Positions 1 through 6,935 of a stretch of 64,000 nucleotides of DNA are shown here, piece after piece. The notes under the pieces were generated by a model, which worked only from the letters and a program-made list of their open reading frames with translations, was not told where the DNA came from and searched no databases. The stretch is taken from contig NZ_JAPNKA010000001.1 of NCBI RefSeq assembly GCF_026626635.1, forward strand, positions 3,844,001 to 3,908,000, written 5' to 3'. Numbering within the stretch: the first letter of the stretch is position 1; each line of letters opens with the position of its first letter. The position numbers and the translations under genes are program-made. Source of the stretch: Archangium lansingense. Its GTDB lineage: Bacteria; Myxococcota; Myxococcia; Myxococcales; Myxococcaceae.

Positions 1-532
1 CGGCAGTCAAGACACGACCTGACGTCACCACCATCTGATCGGTGCGCAAGGTGACGCGCGGGAAGCGCTGCGCAAACGTCGGGCCGAGCCACCACGTCGT
101 CGTCGCTTCGCGACCGTCGAGCACCCCCGCGGTAGCGAGCACGAACGTTGCCGAGCAGGACGCGGCGACTCGCACACCTCTCGCAGCTGCACGTGCGACC
201 AGCTCGGTGGCGCGGGCGATGTCTGGGCGCTCGAGCGCGGCAGCGATCTCGGGTGCTGTCGGCATCCCGAGTCCCGGCAATACGAGCACATCGCCCGAGC
301 CCAGGCCACGCAACTCGAGTGCGCCATCCACCGTCAGGGTGCGATTGGCCGCGGTTCGAACTGGCGCACCGTCGATGGACACGATGCGCGTGCAAGTCGG
401 CAAGCGGCTCTTGGGAAGCTCGACGAGCCCTGCGTGCACGATGCGCGTCGCTGCGCCCAGGATGTCGAGAGCGACTCCCACCGGGCCATCGGCGACCCCG
501 TCGAACACGAGCTGTGTGACGCTGCCTGTCAT
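1..532 (-). CDS. GlxA-type regulator, DJ-1/PfpI domain (partial, 3' end outside window)
   Basis: The reverse strand is open from an ATG at 532 to the left edge, 177 codons. The translation reads as a DJ-1/PfpI-like domain: an N-terminal strand (TQLVFDGVADGPVGVALDI), then DVLVLPGLG, then the nucleophile-elbow-like VAASCSATFVLATAGVLDGR and a TTTWWLGPTFAQRFP segment. This pattern is typical of the N-terminal domain of GlxA/FtrA AraC-family activators, where the DJ-1 fold senses a ligand and a C-terminal AraC helix-turn-helix binds DNA. The AraC part would lie beyond position 1 and is not seen, so a single-domain DJ-1/PfpI protein remains possible. It is divergent from the dienelactone hydrolase at 576, with only 43 bases between them, so it may control that gene (inference). 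Confidence 0.8.
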   Translation of the reverse strand, partial: MTGSVTQLVFDGVADGPVGVALDILGAATRIVHAGLVELPKSRLPTCTRIVSIDGAPVRTAANRTLTVDGALELRGLGSGDVLVLPGLGMPTAPEIAAALERPDIARATELVARAAARGVRVAASCSATFVLATAGVLDGREATTTWWLGPTFAQRFPRVTLRTDQMVVTSGRVLTA

Positions 533-575
533 CTGGCAAGAATAGACCGGAAATAGTCGTTCCTGCCAATGGCGG

Positions 576-1445
576 GTGGAGCCCGGTCACCCCATCATTG
601 TGCGCATGAAAGAGCCGCTCAACCGCATGCCCAAGCGCAACGTGAACGAGGACGATCCACTCGACGACTTCACTCGCCGCTCGATCACGCTCGATGACAT
701 CACGAAGGGGGTGTATGTGGCCGGCACCGGGCCGGCGGTGATCGTGATGGCCGAAATGCCCGGCATCAGTCCTCAGGTCGCTCGCTTCAGCCGCTGGGTT
801 CGCGATGCGGGGTTCACCGTATACATGCCTTCGCTTTTCGGCCGCGATGGCGCTGTTCCCCAAGCGGAGGAAGGCGCTGCGGTGCTGAAGCGCGCTTGCG
901 TCAGTGCCGAGTTCCGCGCCTTTGCTGCCAACGCCTCGAGCCCGGTGACACGGTGGTTGCGCTCGCTCGCGAAGCTGGCGCATGAGGAGTGCGGCGGCCC
1001 GGGCGTGGGCGCAATTGGCATGTGCTTCACCGGCAACTTCGCGCTCACGATGATGCTCGAGCCCTCGATGCTCGCTCCGGTGTTGTGCCAGCCGTCGCTG
1101 CCGCTCGATGACCCGGGCGGGCTCGAAATCGCGCCCGATGAGCTGGCCACGGTTCGAAATCGTCTCCAGCGCGACGACCTCACCGTTATCGGCTACCGCT
1201 TCGAGGGCGATCGGTTCTGCACGGCACAGCGGTTCGCCGCGTACGCTGAAGCACTCGGAGACCGCTTTGTGGCGCGCGTGCTTCCCGCGAGCGCGGCCAA
1301 CCGGGAACCGCCGCCCTTCTTCGAGCGTGTGGTGGCCAGTCCGCACAGCGTGGTCACCGCCCACCTGATCGATGAAGCGGGCCAGCCAACGCTCATGGCG
1401 CGCGACGAGATCCTGTCGTTCTTCGCAAAGCGGCTTGCCGGCTGA
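576..1445 (+). CDS. Dienelactone hydrolase family protein
   Basis: The protein has an alpha/beta hydrolase fold of the dienelactone hydrolase (carboxymethylenebutenolidase) type, which opens cyclic esters or related carbonyl substrates in the cytoplasm. Visible marks are the early strand AVIVMAEMPGISPQVARFSRWV with its oxyanion region, GFTVYMPSLFGRDG, and the nucleophile elbow GAIGMCFTGNF with Cys at about residue 150 in place of Ser, as expected for this family. The His region near SPHSVVTAHL fits the triad. The longest frame starts at GTG 576. ATG 606 (MKEPLNRMPK) is an equally good or better start, so the N-terminus is uncertain. It is divergent from the GlxA-type regulator. The substrate is unknown. 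Confidence 0.85.
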   Translation: MEPGHPIIVRMKEPLNRMPKRNVNEDDPLDDFTRRSITLDDITKGVYVAGTGPAVIVMAEMPGISPQVARFSRWVRDAGFTVYMPSLFGRDGAVPQAEEGAAVLKRACVSAEFRAFAANASSPVTRWLRSLAKLAHEECGGPGVGAIGMCFTGNFALTMMLEPSMLAPVLCQPSLPLDDPGGLEIAPDELATVRNRLQRDDLTVIGYRFEGDRFCTAQRFAAYAEALGDRFVARVLPASAANREPPPFFERVVASPHSVVTAHLIDEAGQPTLMARDEILSFFAKRLAG

Positions 1446-1496
1446 CGATTCGGGCACCCCGAGGACGGCCCAGCGCTCCATTCAGACGTACGTCTG

Positions 1497-2378
1497 TCAG
1501 GATGGGTCGTCCTTGCGCACTGCCTGGAGGATCGTGTGCAACTTGTCGGGGTTGCGCGTGATGTAGATGGTGGCGATCCGGCCCTCCTCAATAGCGAGGG
1601 CGGTGGTCTGCCACACGCCGTCGGCTTCGATCGTCACGAACCCGGGCAGCCCGTCGATCAGCCCCTCGTACACGAGGCGGGAGGCGTTGGGCCCCGTGCG
1701 CCGCACCAGTCCCTCGAGCATGCGGAGGTTCTTCTCCCGTCCGTAGATGGGATTGAGGGCCGCACGCGTCTTGCCACCGCCGTCGGAGTACAGGACCACC
1801 TCTTGGGCGAGCAGTGCCTGGAGCGCGCCCAGGTCTCCGCTCCGGGACGCGGTGAAGAACGCCGAGGCCAATTCGCGGCCCTGGTCCTCGGTCACGGGAA
1901 AGCGCGGCCGGGCCTCGCGCACGTGGTTCCGGGCGCGGCTGGCGAGCTGTCGGCAGGCCGCGGGGTCGCGCCCGATGGCCTTGGCCACCTCGTCGAAGTC
2001 CATGCCGAACACGTCGTGCAGCAGGAACGCGGCTCGCTCCAGAGGAGACAGGCGCTCCAGGGCCATCATCAGGGTTAGCGTCAAGTCATCGCCCTCCACG
2101 GGCTCGACGATGGGCTCGGGCAGCCACGTGCCCACGTAGTGTTCGCGCTGGACGCGGGCGGACTTCATGACGTCCAGGCACAGACGGGTCACCGTCCGCA
2201 CGAGCACGGCCTCGGCGTCCCGGACGGCGGCGCGGTCTGTCTGGTGCCAGCGCAGATAGGCTTCCTGCACCACGTCCTCCGCCTCCGCGACACTCCCCAG
2301 CATCCGGTAGGCGATGCGGAGAAGGCGCGGGCGGAGTGGATCGAAGGTGTTCGCGGGATTGTTGTCAGGCTGCATCAC
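1497..2378 (-). CDS. ECF41-group RNA polymerase sigma factor (SigJ-like, SnoaL-like C-terminus)
   Basis: This ECF sigma factor directs RNA polymerase to its own operon promoter. Region sigma2 covers residues about 15-75 (RIAYRMLGSVAEAEDVVQEA) and sigma4 about 108-155. The C-terminal extension (about 170-285) is a SnoaL-like domain. All three signature motifs of group ECF41 are visible: WLPEP in the linker (85-89), DGGGK (199-203) and NPDKL (276-280). In studied ECF41 proteins the C-terminal domain acts as a built-in regulator, and there is no separate anti-sigma factor. The start overlaps the end of the upstream AhpD-like gene by 14 bases, the classic ECF41 gene pair, so the two are translationally coupled. 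The length, 293 aa, is normal for the group. Confidence 0.95.
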   Translation of the reverse strand: MMQPDNNPANTFDPLRPRLLRIAYRMLGSVAEAEDVVQEAYLRWHQTDRAAVRDAEAVLVRTVTRLCLDVMKSARVQREHYVGTWLPEPIVEPVEGDDLTLTLMMALERLSPLERAAFLLHDVFGMDFDEVAKAIGRDPAACRQLASRARNHVREARPRFPVTEDQGRELASAFFTASRSGDLGALQALLAQEVVLYSDGGGKTRAALNPIYGREKNLRMLEGLVRRTGPNASRLVYEGLIDGLPGFVTIEADGVWQTTALAIEEGRIATIYITRNPDKLHTILQAVRKDDPS

Positions 2379-2826
2379 TGCGCGAGGCTACCGGATGGAT
2401 GCTTCGGAAGCCGATGGCGATTCGATTCCAGGCGTTGATGGTGGAGATCGCCAGGGTCAGCTTGACCCTCTCCTCTTCGGAGAAGTGCGCCTTGACTGCC
2501 TCGTAGTCCGCGTCCGGCGCATGGGTCTGGGAGACGAGCGTCAGGGCCTCGGTCCAGCCCAGGGCCGCCCGCTCGCGGTCCGTGTAGAGGGGCGACTCGC
2601 GCCAGGCGTCCAGCAGATAGATCCGCTCCTCGCTCTCTCCGTGCGCGCGGGCGTCACGGGTGTGCATGTGGATGCAGAAGGCGCACCCATTGAGCTGCGA
2701 GGAGCGGATCTTGACCAGCTCCAGGAGGCTCTTCTCGAGTCCACTGCCCTCGACCTTCTCGCTCAGGGAGATCATGGCCTTCATCAGTTCGGGTGCTGCC
2801 TGGAAGGGATTCAACCTCGGGTGCAT
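2365..2826 (-). CDS. Carboxymuconolactone decarboxylase / AhpD-like protein, ECF41 partner
   Basis: A 153-residue AhpD-fold protein. The redox motif CxxCxxxH is present as Cys48, Cys51 and His55 (NGCAFCIHMHT), which in AhpD relatives relays protons and electrons for peroxide reduction; other relatives are decarboxylases. The C-terminal helix INAWNRIAIGFR is also typical. It is the first gene of a two-gene operon with the ECF41 sigma factor, and an ECF41-type promoter lies 44 bases upstream. COE genes (carboxymuconolactone decarboxylase, oxidoreductase or epimerase) are the known partners and usual only targets of ECF41 sigma factors. The real substrate and the inducing signal are not known. 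A GGAG sits upstream of the ATG. Confidence 0.93.
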   Translation of the reverse strand: MHPRLNPFQAAPELMKAMISLSEKVEGSGLEKSLLELVKIRSSQLNGCAFCIHMHTRDARAHGESEERIYLLDAWRESPLYTDRERAALGWTEALTLVSQTHAPDADYEAVKAHFSEEERVKLTLAISTINAWNRIAIGFRSIHPVASRSDAA

Positions 2827-2869
2827 GTGCGGCTCCGTTCAGGGCAGAAAAGCCTGCCCACGCCCCCAG

Positions 2870-2896
2870 GACGAATTACCCGGGCCCGCTGTGACA
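2870..2896 (-). promoter_or_regulatory. ECF41-type promoter
   Basis: On the reverse strand the sequence TGTCACA (2896-2890) is followed by exactly 16 bases and CGTC (2873-2870). This matches the published ECF41 consensus TGTCACA-N16-CGTC without a mismatch. It lies 44 bases upstream of the ATG of the AhpD-like gene, giving a leader of roughly 35-40 bases. The expected result is autoregulation of the AhpD-like/sigma operon. Confidence 0.9.
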
Positions 2897-2968
2897 TGGC
2901 ACCCTCAATCAGGACATCAGGGCGGTGCCCGGCAGCGGCAAGGACTCGGCCGCCCGGTATGCCGCTTC

Positions 2969-3100
2969 CTAGGCTTTGGTCCTCAGCCTCTCCAGCCCGT
3001 CGAGGAGCATGGGGAGGAAGCCCCGTGCCGCACTTGCATACTCGGAGCGGTCGAGTGGGAAGTTCAGCTCCTGGAGCGTGAAGCCGTCACACCTGACCGG
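2969..3100 (-). pseudogene. Possible C-terminal remnant of an unidentified gene
   Basis: Right after the TAA of the secreted hydrolase, in the same frame, 43 codons read like real protein: FTLQELNFPLDRSEYASAA, then RGFLPMLLDGLERLRTKA and TAG at 2971-2969. The segment has a regular amphipathic helix and no start codon or ribosome binding site of its own. It could be the tail of a lost gene, or chance reading in GC-rich DNA. I cannot assign a family. Confidence 0.3.
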
Positions 3101-4366
3101 TTAGTGGCGCAGCAACCACGCCGCGAACGGCCTCCAGGCGAGTGTCGGCGCGTCCTCCGCGTACAGGAGATCTCCATGGCCGAAGTCCTCGGCGACCCGG
3201 TCCGGCCCGAACCGACGGATGACGAGCGTGGTGACGTCGGTCGACGAGACCCTCGTCGTCGAGTACAGGCCGTGGTCGCCAAACCCGCTAGCGGCGCCGA
3301 GGTAGAAAAGCGGGACGCGGATATTCGAGAGCTCGGGCCTCGGCGAAGTGCCGCACCAGATGTCATCGAAATCCGCGGCCTCGCGCAGGGCCTGGTGTGG
3401 CGGCGCACTGGCGAACCACGCGCTCACCCTGTCTTCGGACGACTCGCGCATCGCCGAGACATTGCCGTCGGCATCGAGGAGGGGCGCACTCAAGTGGTAC
3501 GTGTGCGTGTACGGCGCGAGCAGCCAGGTCTGCCCCGCCAACGTGAGCAACACCCCGCGATTCGTGTAGGACGGGAACAAGGGCGACGGCTCGAGGGGCG
3601 CGCTCCGAGCCAGCAGGCCCGCCGTGATGAAGAAGCTGTTGCTGGAGTCGGTCACTCCCTGGGCGAGCGCGTCGCGCTCCGCCTCGGCATTGGCGCACGC
3701 AAAGGCCCGCAGGTCGGCATCCTCGGGCGCGAGGTCGTAGTAGATGTCGAGCGCGGCGATCGCCGAGACGTGGCGGCCATCGGCGGCGGCGTACGCGTAG
3801 GTGAGTTGGGCGCCATGCGAGAATCCGCCGAGAACGATTCGGCCCGGGTCCCGGTCGGTGACGGTCCGCGTCGACCGTGCGAAGGCCAGCGCGACAGCGG
3901 TGTCTCCGAGCGCCTGGTTGACGCCCATCTCACCCATGTCGGAGATATCACCGTCAGCGGTGGGGAGCGTCCAGCGCCGATCGACGCCCCATGTGTCGAT
4001 GCCGCGGGACACCAGATATGGGGCGAGCCCCGGGGCCGACGACGCGGGATTGCCGAGCGACGGCATGAAGTTCGTGACGAAGTTGGCGAAGTCTCCGTGC
4101 AGCAGCATGACTGCGCGCTGGGTCGGACGCGGTCGCCACGGCGCGAGTTCGCGGACGACGCGGTGGATGCGCACGCGTGCGTTCGGCGTGGAACCAACGC
4201 GGATGTCGAATTGATAGTGATAGATGTCGTCGGTGACGTGCTCGCGCGTCACCGCGAACGGTGCGCGAACAGACGAGAGCTGTTCAGCTTCGGTATGCGT
4301 GAGGGGGGACGCCCATGCGGGTGCGCATGCGACGAGCATGGCGATTGCGAGACCAAGACGAGACAT
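3101..4366 (-). CDS. Secreted alpha/beta hydrolase
   Basis: A 421-residue protein from the ATG at 4366. This start gives a clear signal peptide (MSRLGLAIAMLVACAPAWAS, cleavage near ASP); the frame is open upstream to 4546, but that part is Pro-rich and not signal-like. The hydrolase core shows the oxyanion strand VMLLHGDFANF, the nucleophile elbow GGFSHGAQL with the catalytic Ser, a late acidic region, and His in FGHGDLLYAEDAP. It is therefore probably an exported serine hydrolase or esterase. The middle carries an extra cap of about 100 residues (LRAFACANAEAE to LYS). The substrate is unknown. It is divergent from the prolyl oligopeptidase gene at 4719. Confidence 0.8.
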   Translation of the reverse strand: MSRLGLAIAMLVACAPAWASPLTHTEAEQLSSVRAPFAVTREHVTDDIYHYQFDIRVGSTPNARVRIHRVVRELAPWRPRPTQRAVMLLHGDFANFVTNFMPSLGNPASSAPGLAPYLVSRGIDTWGVDRRWTLPTADGDISDMGEMGVNQALGDTAVALAFARSTRTVTDRDPGRIVLGGFSHGAQLTYAYAAADGRHVSAIAALDIYYDLAPEDADLRAFACANAEAERDALAQGVTDSSNSFFITAGLLARSAPLEPSPLFPSYTNRGVLLTLAGQTWLLAPYTHTYHLSAPLLDADGNVSAMRESSEDRVSAWFASAPPHQALREAADFDDIWCGTSPRPELSNIRVPLFYLGAASGFGDHGLYSTTRVSSTDVTTLVIRRFGPDRVAEDFGHGDLLYAEDAPTLAWRPFAAWLLRH

Positions 4367-4718
4367 TGCGAGACTTTCTGAGGCGGAGCCGGTGTCGAGC
4401 ATGATCTGAGCCAGCCCGATCCCGGGTGGGAGGGGAGGCACCTCACTCGTGAAGAGCCCCTGGCTTGACTGTTCCTGGGTATTAAACGGGCCGGGTTCCC
4501 TGGCATATCGGCCAGGAAGGGGGGGCACGGATTTTCTTTCGGACACCTGAGCTCAGCGACTGTGCCCGGTGGCTCTGGCAACTGCCTCGGGGGTGCTGGA
4601 GCGGATGGCTTCTCCCGCCGTCATGCACTTCAGCAACTGGCCCTTGCTACCCGTAGTGTATGTACCGGGACGAGGCAAGCCGCAGCAGGTGGGTCGCGCG
4701 GCGGCAGAGGAGCTCCTG
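4367..4718. other. Divergent intergenic region between hydrolase and peptidase genes
   Basis: This 352-base stretch should hold both divergent promoters. The only structure I can point to is an inverted repeat CCTGGC-N6-GCCAGG at 4499-4516, which could be an operator. I find no convincing sigma-70 or sigma-54 promoter. Open frames run through it (to 4546 on the reverse strand and from 4569 on the forward strand), but their translations do not look like conserved protein. Confidence 0.4.
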
Positions 4719-6842
4719 ATGAAGAACCTGAACCAGGCCCTGGAATTTCCCACAGCGCGACGCGATCCGGAGCGCGGCTACACGCTGCATGGCAGGCGGT
4801 TTGACGACCCGTACTCTTGGCTGGAGCAGCTCGACGCCGCGGAGACCCAGGCGTGGATCGCGGAGCAGGAAGCCGTCACGCGCGCTGTGCTGTGCTCGGT
4901 GCCGGGACGCGAGGGGCTCCGGGCAGTGGTGGCTCGTTCAGCGCGCTATGCGCGGCTCTCGCCACCGATTCCCGCCGGGCCGCAGGGGCGCGAGTTTCTC
5001 TGGCAGGCGGATGCCAGCGACGACAAGCTCAAGTTCATGCTCCGGCGCGGCAAGGGCGCGCCGCTCGAGGCGGTGCTCGACCCCAACACGTGGGCGAGCG
5101 ACGAGGCACTGGTCTTCGCCGTGCCTTCCCCCGACGGTGCGCTGGTCGCGTTCGGGAAGGCTGTTGGCAGCACCCACGCCGCGGTGATTCACGTGCTCGA
5201 CGTCGATACGGGGCGGCTGCTTCCAGACCGGCCTCGCGGTACGAGCCACTCGTCGCTGGCCTGGCGACCCGATGCGTCAGGGTTCTTCTATGCGGCGTGT
5301 CCCGAACCGGGCGAGGTGCCCGCGGGCGATGAGGCGCACTGGAACGCCATCTACGAGCACCGACTTGGGTCCGGCGTGCCGGCTCGCCGGGTCTTCGGTG
5401 ATGACCACGCGAAAGAGTACTGGTGCTCGGTCAAGATCAGCGAGTGCCGCCGTTTTGCCGTGCTCTACAAGTGGGACTACGTGCACGCCAACGTCGTCTA
5501 CCTCCTGCGCCTCGCCGATGACGTGCTGGTGCCGGTGGCTCCCGCCATGCGGTCTCTCAACCAGGTGCAGGTGATCGGCGACTCGCTGCTCGTCCAGACT
5601 GACCTGGACGCGCCGCGCGGCCGTCTCTGCGTCGCGTCGCTGAATGCGCCGACAGAGTGGCGGACGCTCATCCCCGAAAACGAGGACACGCTGCAGACGG
5701 TCGCTGGCGTTGGCGGCCGGCTCTACGCCGTCTACTCGCATGCAGCGTCGCATCGCGTGCGCATCCACGCCGAAGATGGCACCTACCTTCGCGACCTCGT
5801 GCTGCCAGCCCTTGGCTCGGTGAATCGCAACGAAGGAGAGGGCATCATCAGCGGCATCAGCGGTGCCTGGAGCGGCGACGAGGTATGGGTGAGCTTCATG
5901 TCGTACGTGCAGCCCCCCTCGGTCTATCGATATGACTACGCGACGGATCGCCTGTTGCCGTACCACATCCCCGACGTCGGGCTCGACGCGTCCGAGTATG
6001 TGACAGACCAGGTCTGGTACGAGTCGGCCGACGGTACGCGGGTCTCGATGTTCATCATCCACCGGAAAGGCTTGCCCCGCGACGGGTGCCAGGCCGTGCG
6101 CCTGAGCGGCTACGGTGGCTTCAACATCTCGGTGGAACCGCGCTTCACAGCGCTTCACGCGGCCTGGCTGAAGCTGGGTGGCGTGCTCGCCTTCGCCAAC
6201 GTGCGAGGTGGCGGTGAGTACGGCCGTGCCTGGCACGAGGCGGCACTCAAGACGCGGCGGCAGAATGCCTTCGACGACTACATCGCGGCGGCGCGTTGGC
6301 TCGTCTCGGCGGGCTACACGACGCCCTCCAGGCTCGCCTCCCGCGGCAACAGCAATGGCGGTCTGCTCGTCGCCGTCACCGCCATGCAAGCACCCGAGGC
6401 CTTCGGCGCTGTCTACTGCCGCGCGCCCACCCTCGACATGCTGCGCTTTCCGAGCTTCGGCTTCATGAGTACGGCGACCGTCGAATACGGCTCGCCCGAA
6501 GATCCCATCGAGGGTGCATATCTCGCTGGATATTCGCCCTATCACAACGTCCGAGCCGATCGCCGCTATCCCGTGATGACCTTCGTGTCGGCGTTGAACG
6601 ATCGGGTCGCGCCGCCGCACGATCCGCTCAAGATGGTCGCCAGGCTCCAGGCGGAAGGCACGCAGGGCGGACCCTATTTCCTGCTGCCGCTCCGGGACTC
6701 GGGACACGGCGGAGGCACCACGCTGACGGCGCTCGTCGAACAAGACGTCGACGAGTTGAGCTTCTACTGCTGGGCGCTCGGCGTCGCACTGCCCACGCCG
6801 GGCGAGGCCGCGGAGACTGGGAGTTCAAACTCGACCGCCTGA
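4719..6842 (+). CDS. Prolyl oligopeptidase family serine peptidase (S9)
   Basis: A 707-residue cytoplasmic S9A-type peptidase that cleaves short peptides after proline or has a related specificity. The start at ATG 4719 is chosen because AGAGGAG lies 7 bases before it and the family begins here (DPYSWLEQLDAAETQAWI, matching the DPYRWLE region of prolyl oligopeptidases); the frame is open further back to 4569. The N-terminal two thirds form a beta-propeller. The C-terminal catalytic domain shows the triad: Ser545 in RGNSNGGLL, Asp628 in NDRVAPPHDP and His663 in DSGHGGGTT. The conserved NVRGGGEYGRAWHEAALK is also present. There is no signal peptide. A small inverted repeat (6844-6865) follows the stop but lacks a T-run. 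Confidence 0.93.
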   Translation: MKNLNQALEFPTARRDPERGYTLHGRRFDDPYSWLEQLDAAETQAWIAEQEAVTRAVLCSVPGREGLRAVVARSARYARLSPPIPAGPQGREFLWQADASDDKLKFMLRRGKGAPLEAVLDPNTWASDEALVFAVPSPDGALVAFGKAVGSTHAAVIHVLDVDTGRLLPDRPRGTSHSSLAWRPDASGFFYAACPEPGEVPAGDEAHWNAIYEHRLGSGVPARRVFGDDHAKEYWCSVKISECRRFAVLYKWDYVHANVVYLLRLADDVLVPVAPAMRSLNQVQVIGDSLLVQTDLDAPRGRLCVASLNAPTEWRTLIPENEDTLQTVAGVGGRLYAVYSHAASHRVRIHAEDGTYLRDLVLPALGSVNRNEGEGIISGISGAWSGDEVWVSFMSYVQPPSVYRYDYATDRLLPYHIPDVGLDASEYVTDQVWYESADGTRVSMFIIHRKGLPRDGCQAVRLSGYGGFNISVEPRFTALHAAWLKLGGVLAFANVRGGGEYGRAWHEAALKTRRQNAFDDYIAAARWLVSAGYTTPSRLASRGNSNGGLLVAVTAMQAPEAFGAVYCRAPTLDMLRFPSFGFMSTATVEYGSPEDPIEGAYLAGYSPYHNVRADRRYPVMTFVSALNDRVAPPHDPLKMVARLQAEGTQGGPYFLLPLRDSGHGGGTTLTALVEQDVDELSFYCWALGVALPTPGEAAETGSSNSTA

Positions 6843-6935
6843 GCCTCGAGGAGCGGCGCTCGAGGGAGCCGTGCTCGCTCTCTCGGTAGGCTAAAGCCCC
6901 GCGCGGAGGAGCAGGCTTGAGGTTAGACTTCGCCA

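Noticed and set aside
4464-4486. TTGACT and TATTAA before the prolyl oligopeptidase gene, considered as a sigma-70 promoter
   Set aside because: Only 9 bases separate the two boxes, far from the 17 required.
6844-6865. CCTCGAG-N8-CTCGAGG hairpin after the peptidase gene, considered as a terminator
   Set aside because: No T-run follows, and the loop and stem are not clearly stronger than chance in such GC-rich DNA.
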